A DNA stretch of 64,000 bases from an uncultured Collinsella sp. (GCA_937982065.1 CALJMO010000067.1:90277-154276), one strand, 5' to 3'; counted from the stretch's first letter, positions 9,316-18,700 are shown. Notes: a model not told the origin generated them from the letters alone. Made by a program: numbers and translations.

Positions 9316-9609
9316 TTACTCCTGGTCGTCGCGACGGACGATCATGTGGCGGACCACAGCGTCGGTGATGCGCAGGACGCGATCAAGCTCGGCGATCTGG
9401 GTAGGATCTGCGTGGAAGTTGATGAGGGTGTAGTCACCATCGGTGAGGTCGTTGATCTCGTAGGCGAGCTTGCGCTTGCCCCACTCGTCAACGGAGTCGA
9501 CCTTGCCAGCGCCCTCAGCGATCGTGGTATCGATACGCTTCATAACAGCGAGACGAGTCTCGGGGTCGAGCGACGGGTCAACAAAGAACAGCAGTTCATA
9601 AGCCTTCAT
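9316..9609 (-). CDS. rpsF: Ribosomal protein bS6
   Basis: Small-subunit protein that binds the 16S platform with bS18. The product has 97 residues, begins MKAYELLFFVDPSL and contains GKRKLAYEINDLTDGDY, a family signature. ATG at 9609 follows a near-perfect AGGAGGTGA. It is the first gene of its operon, with a promoter and a hairpin leader upstream (see separate entries). Confidence 0.96.
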   Translation of the reverse strand: MKAYELLFFVDPSLDPETRLAVMKRIDTTIAEGAGKVDSVDEWGKRKLAYEINDLTDGDYTLINFHADPTQIAELDRVLRITDAVVRHMIVRRDDQE

Positions 9610-9635
9610 ATTGTCACCTCCTCTGGGCAAATGTG

Positions 9636-9664
9636 GCTTCAGGTCGTGAAGGTGCGCCTGAAGC
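9636..9664 (-). promoter_or_regulatory. Hairpin in the rpsF leader, possible S6:S18 autoregulatory element
   Basis: In the ~70-base leader before rpsF, GCTTCAGG (9657-9664, read on the minus strand) pairs with CCTGAAGC (9636-9643), leaving a 13-base loop. A known S6:S18-binding leader motif exists in many bacteria. I see the hairpin but not a clear conserved CCG bulge, so the assignment is tentative. Confidence 0.4.
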
Positions 9665-9680
9665 AGGAAAAGACTTGGTA

Positions 9681-9709
9681 ATAATATCTTTCAACCTCCT
9701 AGGCTGCAA
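9681..9709 (-). promoter_or_regulatory. Promoter of the rpsF operon
   Basis: -35 TTGCAG (9704-9709) and -10 TATTAT (9681-9686) with a 17-base spacer, reading leftward to rpsF. The 6-6-6 inverted repeat GCTGCA-N6-TGCAGC at 9703-9720 overlaps the -35 box and may be an operator. Confidence 0.65.
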
Positions 9710-9720
9710 GAATATGCAGC

Positions 9721-10060
9721 TACAACCTCATGACCTCCACATATGCCCATACTCGCACGACGTTTCATGCGCATTCCAACCAAATGCTGACCAAAAGCTT
9801 GACGGATCTGTGGACAAGATACGGTGCCGTGAGGACAAGCTGAGCCAAGTCGCAGGTCAACGGGCACAAGGCTGTGGTCGCAAAATGCATACCAGTGGTC
9901 TAATGAATCGCCAAAAAGATTTTAAATTCGTTTGCTCGTGGTCTATAAAGTCCTTTTTTGAGCAATTCGCTTAGCATGATTTTGCTGGTCAGACTGCATG
10001 TGCCGCGCGTTTTAGGCACAGCGCGAGACACTGTGGATCAAAAAATGCTAAGTTTTCGGC
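9721..10060. other. Intergenic stretch without a recognised gene
   Basis: About 340 bases between the rpsF promoter and the tRNA-Ser promoter. I find no credible coding frame, RNA or repeat here. The base composition is more AT-rich towards its right end. Confidence 0.6.
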
Positions 10061-10088
10061 TTGCACCTTACGATTCCTCGTGTATACT
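10061..10088 (+). promoter_or_regulatory. Promoter of the tRNA-Ser genes
   Basis: TTGCAC (10061-10066), a 16-base spacer, and TATACT (10083-10088), 17 bases before the first tRNA nucleotide. Confidence 0.65.
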
Positions 10089-10104
10089 AACTTTCGCATT
10101 TAAC

Positions 10105-10195
10105 GGAGAGTTGTCCGAGTGGCCGAAGGAGCACGATTGGAAATCGTGTAGGCGTCAAAAGCGTCTCCAGGGTTCAAATCCCTGACTCTCCGCCA
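10105..10195 (+). tRNA. tRNA-Ser (GGA)
   Basis: The acceptor GGAGAGT pairs with ACTCTCC, the long variable arm is of the serine type (GGCGTCAAAAGCGTC), the T-loop is GGTTCAAATCC, and the anticodon loop TTGGAAA gives GGA. CCA is encoded. A strong hairpin with T-tract follows. Confidence 0.97.
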
Positions 10196-10203
10196 GTTAA
10201 TTC

Positions 10204-10234
10204 CAAAGCAGGCCTTTGAGCCTGCTTTGTTTTT
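10204..10234 (+). terminator. Hairpin with T-tract between the two tRNA-Ser genes
   Basis: CAAAGCAGGC (10204-10213) pairs with GCCTGCTTTG (10220-10229), followed by TTTTT. It looks like a factor-independent terminator after the first tRNA. Confidence 0.8.
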
Positions 10235-10243
10235 ACCCCACGC

Positions 10244-10334
10244 GGAGGGGTGGCAGAGTGGTTGAATGCGGCGGTCTCGAAAACCGTTTGGCCTGTATAA
10301 GGTCACGAGGGTTCGAATCCCTCCTCCTCCGCCA
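10244..10334 (+). tRNA. tRNA-Ser (CGA)
   Basis: Class II tRNA with a long variable arm. Acceptor GGAGGGG pairs with CTCCTCC with one G-U pair, the anticodon loop CTCGAAA gives CGA, and the T-loop is GGTTCGAATCC. CCA is encoded. It lies 48 bases after the GGA isoacceptor. No separate promoter is obvious, so readthrough or a hidden promoter is needed. Confidence 0.96.
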
Positions 10335-10345
10335 TTTTGGTTGAG

Positions 10346-10374
10346 AAAGCTCCCAAGAATGGGAGCTTTTTTGT
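10346..10374 (+). terminator. Terminator after tRNA-Ser (CGA)
   Basis: AAAGCTCCCA (10346-10355), loop AGAA, TGGGAGCTTT (10360-10369), then TTTTG. Confidence 0.85.
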
Positions 10375-10398
10375 TTTGAGTCCCTAACAAGCAAATAC

Positions 10399-10535
10399 GG
10401 CGGAGGAGGAGGGATTCGAACCCGCCAGGGCGCGGAGCGTAAAGAAAACGCGCCAGTGGCGCGTTTTTAGCGCAGCGCGGTCGGCGCAAGCCGACCGGAT
10501 AAATTTTGAGCTCCGCTCAAAATTTGGACACCCCC
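10399..10535. repeat. tRNA-associated hairpin array A (inverted tRNA-Ser 3' end plus three hairpins)
   Basis: The stretch begins with a 25-base inverted copy of the preceding tRNA-Ser 3' end (GGCGGAGGAGG...TTCGAACCC). Then follow GCCAGGGCGCGGAGCG and three consecutive hairpins: AAAACGCGCC/GGCGCGTTTT, GGTCGGC/GCCGACC and AAATTTTGAGC/GCTCAAAATTT. The order inverted T-arm, then GGGCGCGGAGC, then hairpins recurs after tRNA-Lys (63840 on) and in looser form after tRNA-Gly (54976 on). Confidence 0.7.
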
Positions 10536-10580
10536 CTATTCAGCCACGCCCCCATCGCGTTCGATCCCAGCCCATATCTC

Positions 10581-10645
10581 AAACATGTACACCACCCTCC
10601 AAAGATGTCAAAAAATGTCGTTTTTGGAGTGTGATGTACATGTTT
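10581..10645. repeat. 65-bp imperfect palindrome, left copy
   Basis: Starts AAACATGTAC and ends GTACATGTTT; the outer 23 positions of the two arms pair with two mismatches, and the core is GATGTCAAAAAATGTCG. The copy at 11782-11846 is the same element in inverted orientation (57 of 65 identical). The two frame the nuclease-like gene at 10751. Confidence 0.85.
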
Positions 10646-10750
10646 GCGTATGACGCGCACCGAGCATGAGTCGATTTGCTCGCATCCGGTATATTTCCCC
10701 ACCTCAACGGACATAAGAATTTGGTGTCAGCTCGAAGCGAGAGGTCCCCA

Positions 10751-11758
10751 ATGGATACTCCTGTTCTCATTTCGCATAAAACGGCGTGGCTCGTCCATCA
10801 TGCACCGCGGAACCTGGTTCAAGCCGTCGCACAACGCGACTACCAGATAGGCGTGCGGGGCCTCTCTACCCAGCAACGCATCGCGCGCATTCGGCAGGCA
10901 CTTACCGACTGCGGCATTCCGTCCACCATGCTCAAGACTATCGACATCTCCGTAGTATTTGCTTTCGAGCGAATTCGCACCAACGGTGTCACTTGCCACG
11001 TTCTCGGCCAAAACCTACCCTACGACCATATTGACGAGCTTACGCCCGGCATCTTTATCACCGACGAAGCCTTCACCTTCGTGCTCGCTGCCGAGTGGAT
11101 GGATAGGATCGAATACCTCGAGTATGGTTACGAAGTTTGCGGCGACTATCGCATGGGGCTCAATCCCTCTGACCCTTACACTGAGCAACCAACCACCACC
11201 TCCAAGGACGAAATTGTCGAGCTGCTCGATCGGCACCCCGGCAAACCCGGCGCCACACGCGCCAGACTCGCGCTCAGACACATCTACGACCACTCAGCCT
11301 CGCCCATGGAGACTGCATCGTCCATCGTCCTCTCGCTCCCTACAAGCGAAGGCGGCGTTGGCATCCGAGGTATCGAACTCAACAAACCGCTCGAAATCCC
11401 TCAAAGTCTCTGGCATTGCACAAAGGCCCGAACGCTCAAAATCGATGCCCTCATTACCTATAAGCGCAGAGAACTCGGCATCGAATATAAGGGCGGCTTT
11501 CACGATGAGGTCGAACGCAAGGGGGCGGACGCGGAACGAGAGGCCGTACTCGCCCAAATGGGATATCGAATCGTTACGCTCACCTCGGCACAGTTCGCAA
11601 GTCAACTTGCCTTTCACCGCGCCATGAACAGCATTCGCGAAGCACTCGGTATGCCCCGCTGCACGGACGCCGAGTACCAGCGAAAGCAAAACGAACTGCG
11701 CAAGGCACTTATCCGCAACTGGAAGCGCGCGCAGGGCGAAGACACGCCTTCCGAGTAG
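10751..11758 (+). CDS. PD-(D/E)XK nuclease-like protein (DUF559/Vsr-like C-terminus)
   Basis: A 335-residue product. The C-terminal third fits the small endonuclease fold of DUF559/Vsr-like proteins: a helix with SPMETASSIVLSLP (~184-197), then IDALITYKRRELGIEYKG with Asp232, Glu245 and Lys247 as the likely catalytic D...E-x-K, then REAVLAQMGYRIVTLT. The N-terminal part (~1-130) resembles the AbiEi-like DNA-binding domain often fused to such nucleases, but I am less sure of that. ATG at 10751 has GAGAGG upstream; a longer frame back to 10676 has no such site. It is a lone gene, flanked by two inverted 65-bp palindromes and by a tRNA locus. Its biological role (defence, mobility or repair) is unknown. 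Confidence 0.72.
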   Translation: MDTPVLISHKTAWLVHHAPRNLVQAVAQRDYQIGVRGLSTQQRIARIRQALTDCGIPSTMLKTIDISVVFAFERIRTNGVTCHVLGQNLPYDHIDELTPGIFITDEAFTFVLAAEWMDRIEYLEYGYEVCGDYRMGLNPSDPYTEQPTTTSKDEIVELLDRHPGKPGATRARLALRHIYDHSASPMETASSIVLSLPTSEGGVGIRGIELNKPLEIPQSLWHCTKARTLKIDALITYKRRELGIEYKGGFHDEVERKGADAEREAVLAQMGYRIVTLTSAQFASQLAFHRAMNSIREALGMPRCTDAEYQRKQNELRKALIRNWKRAQGEDTPSE

Positions 11759-11781
11759 CGTCATCCCAGCGCGCCACACCA

Positions 11782-11846
11782 AAACATGTGCATCACCCTC
11801 CAAAACCGACATTTTTCGACATCTTTGAAGGCTGGCGTACACGTTT
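11782..11846. repeat. 65-bp imperfect palindrome, right copy (inverted relative to left)
   Basis: Starts AAACATGTGC and ends TACACGTTT. Its reverse complement matches the copy at 10581-10645 at 57 of 65 positions, including the core GATGTC...AAAAATGTCG. It begins 24 bp after the nuclease stop codon. Confidence 0.85.
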
Positions 11847-11961
11847 GGCACCTACGCCCGCACCCGGTCCCGACCGTTTGCCGAGCAATAGGGTCGCAAT
11901 CGGCGCCGAACATGTACTATGTACGGGCATTGTCTAAACCCGTAACTCAAAGGACCCCATC

Positions 11962-12651
11962 TTGCCCGTCGTCGCCGCTATGACCATTACCTCGCATGCA
12001 TCGGATGCCATGGTCGCTATTCCGTTTTGGCTCGAGATGTTCGCCGTTGTCGCTGCATCGATCTCGGGTGTGCTGGTTGCGCGCGAGCACAAGCTCGACC
12101 TGGTGGGCGCGGTCGCGCTCGCGGTGGTCTGCGGTCTGGGCGGCGGTCTTTTGCGCGACATGACGCTGCAGGTGGGCAACGTCTACATCCTCAACCAGCC
12201 GATGGCACTCCCGCTTTCCATTGCCACGGCGGCCATCATCTATATTTTCCCGGCAATCGTCGACAAACCCGAAAAACTCATTCCCCTGCTCGACATCATC
12301 TCGGTCGGCATCTACGCCGCCACTGGAGCAGACAAGGCGCTGGTCTACGGCTTTGCGCCGGCGGTGTGCATCATGATGGGCTTTTTCACCGCGGTGGGCG
12401 GCGGCATGTTGCGCGACGGCTTTATGGGCGTGGTTCCGGGCATTTTCCAACGTACTAACTTTTATGCCATCGCGGCCATCGCCGGATCGGCAAGCTATGT
12501 AAGCCTCGTTATGAGTGGCTTGGTCAGCAATGTCGCCGCGCTGGTCGTATGCGTTGTCGTGACCATGGGTCTGCGCTGGCTCTCGCTGCGCTTTGACATC
12601 AAAAGCCCCACCGAGGAAGACATCGCACGCTTTTTGCACCGCAAAAAATAG
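11962..12651 (+). CDS. TRIC-type cation channel family protein (UPF0126)
   Basis: Integral membrane protein of 229 residues with about seven hydrophobic segments. The two halves carry the inverted-repeat signatures of the family, GGGLLRDM (~60-67) and GGGMLRDG (~147-154). Prokaryotic TRIC homologues form homotrimeric monovalent cation channels. TTG at 11962 with AAAGGA eight bases upstream is the best start; ATG at 11980 lacks a ribosome binding site. It stands alone, with the bactofilin-like gene 107 bp downstream. Confidence 0.85.
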   Translation: MPVVAAMTITSHASDAMVAIPFWLEMFAVVAASISGVLVAREHKLDLVGAVALAVVCGLGGGLLRDMTLQVGNVYILNQPMALPLSIATAAIIYIFPAIVDKPEKLIPLLDIISVGIYAATGADKALVYGFAPAVCIMMGFFTAVGGGMLRDGFMGVVPGIFQRTNFYAIAAIAGSASYVSLVMSGLVSNVAALVVCVVVTMGLRWLSLRFDIKSPTEEDIARFLHRKK

Positions 12652-12726
12652 GTGGCGCGGGCCCATCCTTCGAAATGCAACCGAGAGGTTCTTTTAGAGC
12701 GCCCGCGCGTTGGGTACCCTGTTAGG

Positions 12727-12750
12727 TATATGCCAAACACCTAACAAAAG
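12727..12750. repeat. Small inverted repeat before the bactofilin-like gene
   Basis: GTTAGGT and ACCTAAC separated by ~11 bases, just upstream of the AAAGGA ribosome binding site. It could be an operator or a leader hairpin. Confidence 0.35.
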
Positions 12751-12758
12751 GATCAACC

Positions 12759-13904
12759 ATGGCTTTCAATCAAACCGCGGCGGCGCCGTCACACAAGATG
12801 CGTCGCTGCCTGCTTATGGCATTCGCGCTCATCGCGCTGGCGATCACCGCGCTTCCCACGGCGTCGTTCGCCGGCACGGACACCGCAGGCAACGTACTTG
12901 CGACCGACAATGACGCCAATCCGTCCGGCGTCGAAGGTGACCTGTACTGGGCAGGTCAGGACCTCAACTTGGACGATACGTCCATCGACCGCGATATCAT
13001 CGCCGCGGGCGATACCCTCTCGATCCGCGACTGCACAGTGGGCGGCGCCGTCCGTCTGGCGGCACGCACCATCAACATTGCCAAGACCGCGGTTGATGGC
13101 AGCGTGACCATCGCTGGCCAGCATGTCGTGCTCAATTCCGACAGCACCGCCAACTGTTTCTACGCGATAGGCGAGACGGTTGCTCTGCGAGGCTCCACCA
13201 AGTCGGCAGCGCTCGCGGGCGATACGGTGACCATCGATGGCACCGTCGATGGCGATGTCGAGGTTTGGGCCGACAAACTCATCCTAGGCAAGAACGCCCA
13301 CATCACCGGCACCGTGAACGCGCACGTCTCCGAGGACCCCGAGCGTGCCGCGGGAGCCGAGGTCGGCGCGCTCAAGATCGACCGCACCGAGAACGAGGAT
13401 ACTTCCACCGTTAACGATGTCATCGGCGGCATCGTCGCCGCGGCACTCTCGACCTGCTTTGTCGCTCTGCTGCTCGAGCTCGTCTTTCCGCGCGCGACCG
13501 CCGGCGCCGCCGGCATGCTCCACCAGCGCCCCATGCCCCTGTGGGTGAGCGGTCTTCTGGGCACGATTGCTATCGCCCCCGCCGTCCTACTGCTGATTAT
13601 CTCTATCGCTGGTCTGTCGCTTGCTGGAACCCTCTTGTGCGGCGTTATCGGCATCGCATTGGTGTCGAGTGCCTTTTCGGGGTGCGCGCTCGCCCGCATG
13701 GTCGGACACAACCAAAACCGCTACGCCATGGCAGCCGTGGGCGGCATAATCGCAGGCGCCCTCACGGGGCTTCCCCTCGTAGGTGACTTCATCAGCGGCG
13801 TGGCCTTTGTCTTTATGCTCGGCTACGTTATCCAGATCATCTGGCGAAACGCCCGCCTCAAGCCGCAGCAGCCGGCTAACATGCCAGGACTCCCCACCGC
13901 TTAG
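12759..13904 (+). CDS. Bactofilin/polymer-forming-like secreted domain with C-terminal membrane region
   Basis: A 381-residue protein. A signal peptide or anchor lies at ~15-38 (LLMAFALIALAITALPTASFA). A repetitive beta-helix-like domain follows (~55-200) with motifs such as DRDIIAAGDTLSI, GGAVRLAARTINI, DGSVTIAGQHV and DGDVEVWADKLIL, in the style of bactofilin/polymer-forming domains. Residues ~215-365 form about four membrane helices. The ATG has AAAGGA seven bases upstream. This layout is seen in uncharacterised proteins that may stabilise the envelope. The function is inferred from fold style only. A terminator follows. Confidence 0.7.
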   Translation: MAFNQTAAAPSHKMRRCLLMAFALIALAITALPTASFAGTDTAGNVLATDNDANPSGVEGDLYWAGQDLNLDDTSIDRDIIAAGDTLSIRDCTVGGAVRLAARTINIAKTAVDGSVTIAGQHVVLNSDSTANCFYAIGETVALRGSTKSAALAGDTVTIDGTVDGDVEVWADKLILGKNAHITGTVNAHVSEDPERAAGAEVGALKIDRTENEDTSTVNDVIGGIVAAALSTCFVALLLELVFPRATAGAAGMLHQRPMPLWVSGLLGTIAIAPAVLLLIISIAGLSLAGTLLCGVIGIALVSSAFSGCALARMVGHNQNRYAMAAVGGIIAGALTGLPLVGDFISGVAFVFMLGYVIQIIWRNARLKPQQPANMPGLPTA

Positions 13905-13950
13905 CCACCAACCACCACAAAGGTGCCAGGTTACTTTGCACCAACAAACG

Positions 13951-13994
13951 AAGCGGGGCACTCGGTCATGTCGACCGGGTGCCCCGCTTTTCTT
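13951..13994 (+). terminator. Terminator after the bactofilin-like gene
   Basis: AAGCGGGGCAC pairs with GTGCCCCGCTT across an inner CGGTC/GACCG helix, followed by TTCTT. It may also serve the pilin operon arriving from the other side. Confidence 0.8.
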
Positions 13995-14095
13995 GGAGGG
14001 TTCTCTAGTAACTTTTTCAAAACCAATGATCATCAGGTCGGTAGGCCTGTGCGTCACTCGCTACGGAGGCAGCACGCCATTAAGCAGGGGGGCAA

Positions 14096-15748
14096 TTATT
14101 TTTCACGACGACCGCCTCCCCGCTTGATGACGAGCGCGACAACAATAGCCGCCACTCCGATGGCAGCCAAAGCCGCCACCAGCACCAACGTTCTATCTCC
14201 CGTCGAGGGCATAAAGCCTCGACTTGCTTCTTTGCTTGGAGTGTTGAGCACCGACAGTTCAATCGAACCCGTCCCGGCATCAGCGGTATCAACCCGCAGA
14301 GGGCTTTCGGCCGACACGGTCACCTTGGGCTTCGCGGCTGCAACCTGTTTAACGTCCAATCCCTCGGACGTAACCGTTACCGTTCGCTTGCCCTCAAAGG
14401 CGGTGTATCCCTTGGGAGCCGCGACCTCTTCGACGGTGTAGACACCCGCGTCCACACCGCTCAATTCCACATGGCCGTCCGCGCCCGTGGTGACGCACGC
14501 GGCGGCATCCGTCGACCACGAGCCGTCGGTCGTTAGGATGCGCCCGCGGTCATCGATGATGCGCAGCTTGGCGCCCGCGAGCGGTTTATCGTCCGAGCTT
14601 GAGCGCTTGATCAGACTGAGTCCCCAGGTGTAGGCGCACGCGTCATCGCTCGGCGTGCGGGTGAAGCCGGCGTCGCCGGACTGGTCGGCGAGAGGAGAGC
14701 GCGGGTAGCGCAGGCAGACCTCGTTGGGGTTGCCCTTGGTAGCGCCCCTATTGCAGCTGGCCCCCAACGGCGCATCGTAGACAGCAACCACGCGGGCGCC
14801 CGCGGTGAAGGCGTCGACCCCGCCGAGCGCGGCGATGAGGTCGCCGGTGCGCACGGTGAAGGTCTTACCGTCGACCGCCACCTTGGTGGCGCACTGGGCC
14901 GTGATGTCGGTCCAGCCCTTCGCGGGCTCGGTGCCGACGCGGCCGTCCTTGTCGGTCTGGACCGCGTCGAAGCCGCCGTCCGCGCCCGCCGCCACGTACA
15001 CGCGCATGCTCGCGGCGACCTTGGAGGGGTCGAGCCCCGCGCTCATGGTGTCGACGAACCGCACCGTATAGGTGTCGTAGGCGGTGAGCCCGGCCGGGAC
15101 CGTTGCCGAGAGGCGCCAGTACAGGTCGTCGGCGACCGTGGCGTCGGCGGCCTTCTGCCAGGCGGCGGCGCTGTCCTCCAGCACGTGCTTGGACACCTTG
15201 GGGGTCGCGGCCTTGGGCTTGACGGTGACGGCGCTGCCGCCCACCAGGGCCATGATCGGCGCGGTGCCGGCCTCGCCCTGGGAAATGGCGTCATCGTCGG
15301 CGACGATGAGCCAGTAGCCGCAGGGCAGCTCGGCCGTCGTGCCCGCGTTAAGGGCCACGGAAGGCGCACCGGCATTGTAAATCGCACGGGCAAGCTTTGC
15401 CGCTAGCGTGGTCGTCATGTGCCCGTCGGCATTCATCCATTCGGCAGCCTCTTGCGCCGGCGATGCCGAGTTATCAAGCCCTGCATCATGAAGCACGGGA
15501 AGGGCAGCTTGGCGAACCGTGTCATTCGCCCACGCTACATCAGTTGCGACCTTTTGGTCGGCATCGGCATCGTCGACAACGGTCGCCGAAAAGAGCTGGT
15601 ACGCGTCGTAACGTGTCGCGACTGTACCGTCCACCGTAATGGCTCCGGTGTCGGCAGCACGGGCCGTTCCAGGGGCGATCGCGAAAGACAGAATAGCGAC
15701 CATGATTATCGTCGCGACAGCCAACAAGCTGCGGCTAAGCCTACTCAT
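14096..15748 (-). CDS. Pilin backbone protein, LPXTG-like anchored (FimA/SpaA type)
   Basis: A 550-residue surface protein. It has a signal peptide (~1-32, ending GTARA) and an isopeptide-type pilin domain with a pilin-motif-like VTVKPK lysine. An E-box-like stretch YTVEEVAAPKGY sits in a Cna-B/SpaA domain. The sorting signal MPSTG precedes a membrane helix and the tail KRGGGRREK. A class C sortase would link such a protein into a pilus, but no sortase gene is in the window. ATG at 15748 follows GAGGTGATCACC. It overlaps the end of the upstream adhesin gene by 8 bp, so it is the second gene of the operon. Confidence 0.85.
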   Translation of the reverse strand: MSRLSRSLLAVATIIMVAILSFAIAPGTARAADTGAITVDGTVATRYDAYQLFSATVVDDADADQKVATDVAWANDTVRQAALPVLHDAGLDNSASPAQEAAEWMNADGHMTTTLAAKLARAIYNAGAPSVALNAGTTAELPCGYWLIVADDDAISQGEAGTAPIMALVGGSAVTVKPKAATPKVSKHVLEDSAAAWQKAADATVADDLYWRLSATVPAGLTAYDTYTVRFVDTMSAGLDPSKVAASMRVYVAAGADGGFDAVQTDKDGRVGTEPAKGWTDITAQCATKVAVDGKTFTVRTGDLIAALGGVDAFTAGARVVAVYDAPLGASCNRGATKGNPNEVCLRYPRSPLADQSGDAGFTRTPSDDACAYTWGLSLIKRSSSDDKPLAGAKLRIIDDRGRILTTDGSWSTDAAACVTTGADGHVELSGVDAGVYTVEEVAAPKGYTAFEGKRTVTVTSEGLDVKQVAAAKPKVTVSAESPLRVDTADAGTGSIELSVLNTPSKEASRGFMPSTGDRTLVLVAALAAIGVAAIVVALVIKRGGGRREK

Positions 15749-18700
15749 GGTGATCACCTCGATCCAGATCGCGATGGCGACGAGCATGCATCCACGTCGC
15801 GGCGAAGCACAGCAACGAAGCGCCAGCAAGATATGTCATAGTCAAGCCAGCCCCGCCCGCCTCAGGAAGCATGGTCGAATACCTGTTGGTAAAGGTCGGT
15901 GGAGTCGGAGAGTCGTTATCGTAGGTGACGGTGACATCGAGCTTTCCGGCGCCATTAGCCACGACAACCTTAACCTTGTGCTCGGTCGTGTCATAGGTAA
16001 TGTGATCCTTGACGTTGCCCTCGGCGTCCTTGGGAACGACCTCGGAGATCTTGTAGGTATAGGTTCCCGCCTTGTTGTACTCGACGGGAAAAGAGACGTT
16101 CCCCTCGGCGTCATTAGTCACCGTCTGGAGTACCTTGCCCTCGCCGTCCTTGAGCTCGAACGAGAACTGTCCTTCCTTGAAGGTTCCACCTTCAAGCACT
16201 TTCTTTGCTTTGATTTCCGTGGATACCGTCAGGCGATTATCGTAGATCCAAATCTTGTCCTTCTCGGCATCGCCGATGATCTCCGCGTTCCCGACAACGT
16301 CCCTCGCCTTTTCAAGCGCGGCCTGATATTCCTCCGTAGTCGCATCGCCCTTGAGCATGATCCATGTGGGGCTTGTTGTGTCGTACCCCTCAGGCGCCTT
16401 CGACTCCACAAGCTTGTAGAGCACGCAATTAGTCATCTTTTTGGTGCTCGTGCCGAACGAGATTTTTCCGCTGCCATCGGTCTTGGCAGTCTGGAATTCC
16501 TCATCAGTCTCACCGGCGCCATCCATGGCCACACTGTAGAGCGTAAACTCCGCGCCCTCGAGCGTCGCGCCGACCTGCTGGGCGTCGTATTTGGTCATCG
16601 TGATGCCGTAGCCGTTGCCACCTGCGGTAGCAGAAGCGCTCTTGACAATCCATTTTTGATCATCGATCGCGGAGCCATCAGTCACCCCCGTGAGCGTGGC
16701 GGTGTTGGAAAGAGAAACTTCATCGCCAGGATTTCCGCTCGGGATCACCTCATACTCGACTTTGAGATACTTCTTATCGGGCACGTTGAGTGTCAGCTTC
16801 GTACGCGAGCCAGATTCATCCTTGACTTGCTCCATCTCCGATGAATAGTCCTCATCAGCCAGCAGTGACCAGGCACCATTCATCCGCTCATAGACCTTAA
16901 GCGTAGACGGCACCAACGTGCACTTGGCATCCATGGTGTCGACGAGCTCGAGGATGTCAGTGTCGCTCTTAAGGGCAACCGCAGACTTGTTGACCAGAAT
17001 GGTGTACTTGATGCGATTGCTGTCAGTGACCCGCTCGCCGGTCTTGTTGATAACGTTGTTCTTGATGGTGACGGTTCCGCTGCCAGAGCTGAACTCCTTC
17101 TCACCCGACTTAGCGCTGGCAGAATTAGTGAACTTCACCTCGTTCGTAGAGGTGTCGAGCTTGCCTCGCTTGACCGCCGTCCGATATGTAAGCTTGGCGT
17201 AACCGGCAAATTCACCAAGCTCTGTTGTAGGAATGGAGAAGGTGACCGTGCTACCGTTGCTTTTCACGTTGCCGGCATCGAGCTGTTTGCCCGAAATGAT
17301 CGTCTCCGCCTCGCTTCCGCTACCGTAGCCGGCATGCTGATCGTAGGGATTCTGCACGAGCGTGTATTTGGCGGAATTCACAACGTAGCTCATACCGTCC
17401 GGAAGGGTGTCGACAATATTCAGAGGTTTGTTGCCGAGTTTTCCGGCTCCGTAGTATTCGTACTCACCATTTGCGCCCTTGTTGCCCTGCTGGCGGTTCG
17501 CGTACACTGTCCAGTCGACGAGCCAAGCACCCTTCTCTGCCGAGCCGTCGACGGAGCTCCAGTCGAAGCTCTCGCTCCAAGACACCTTCGACTCCGCTTC
17601 CGGCTTCTCGACCGCAGGCGTCGTTTCTTTGTTGACAACGTACATAACGAGGTCGGTGTACTGCCGCTGAAGGTTCAGGCCCGACGCACTGACCGACGCG
17701 AAGTTCGAGTACCAGCCCGGCAACGCATCGGACGTGGTGGTGTAGGTGATGACGGCGTAGTCCTCGTTCTCGAGGGCGGCCTTTACCTTGTCGTTCACAT
17801 TTATATCAAGGTTGAAATTTCTTTTTGTTCCACCGACCGTCCAGTTGGCCGTCAGGTCCCAGTCAGCGTTCTGGCCCCGTTTCAGCACAGTTTCGCCGAT
17901 TGTGATGGAAATGGAATCTACGTCGATGCCGAGATTTTGCGACCACGCCGACTGAAACGTATCCTTCACCGTCACCTTGTCCGGATGGACCGCATTAACG
18001 ATCGCTTTCAGCGCGACCTTCGTCTCCCACGTCGCCCTGCCCGTCGTCCCGGCCTCGTCGGAGCTCACGCGCCTCTTGGTGATCGGCGTACCCATCAGCT
18101 GCGGCGTAAACTTGCCTTCGGCTGCTCCCGAGACGCGGCCTTCATGCTCGATAGTCGCATTGTTGTGCACGGTGTCATAGGAATTCGTATCGTTCATCCT
18201 GGTGTGATAAACGATGCAGTAGGTGGCGTACTTATCGTTAAGGTTGTCCGGGAACGTATAGGAAAAGGTATCTTTCGACGAATCAAGAGCACGCTCGTAG
18301 ATCTTGACTCCATCCGATTCCGACGTACCTTTGTAAACCGTGTAACTCCCCGTATACGTTTGTTTAGCGTCCAACTTATCGGTGAACTTGTAGCCACTCA
18401 TGTCAGCCTTAAGCTCGCCTTGGTTGAGCCTGACCGTCCATTTGATGTCCGACGACGTGCCCGAGCCGTTGGACTTGTTGATCATGTCATAACGAAATTG
18501 ACTAGGAGCAGCCGTGGCCGTGCCGTTCTGGCGATCGTTAGGGCCGCCCCATTCCCACGCTGCCGTGTTTTTGGAGCCTCCCTGTTCGTTGATATACTCG
18601 CCGTTGTTCACGGAGACGTCACTCTTCAGCTTGGTTTCATACGTAATCGTATGGACACCCCGGGGAAGGCTGCCCAAGTTCTCGATGGTCGCGGTCTGAC

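Noticed and set aside
9633..9974. Plus-strand frame of 113 codons in the rpsF-tRNA gap
   Set aside because: No start context, no recognisable protein character, and it runs through the rpsF promoter and leader.
10100..10489. Minus-strand frame across the tRNA-Ser genes
   Set aside because: It is the complement of two tRNA genes and the hairpin array, not a protein gene.
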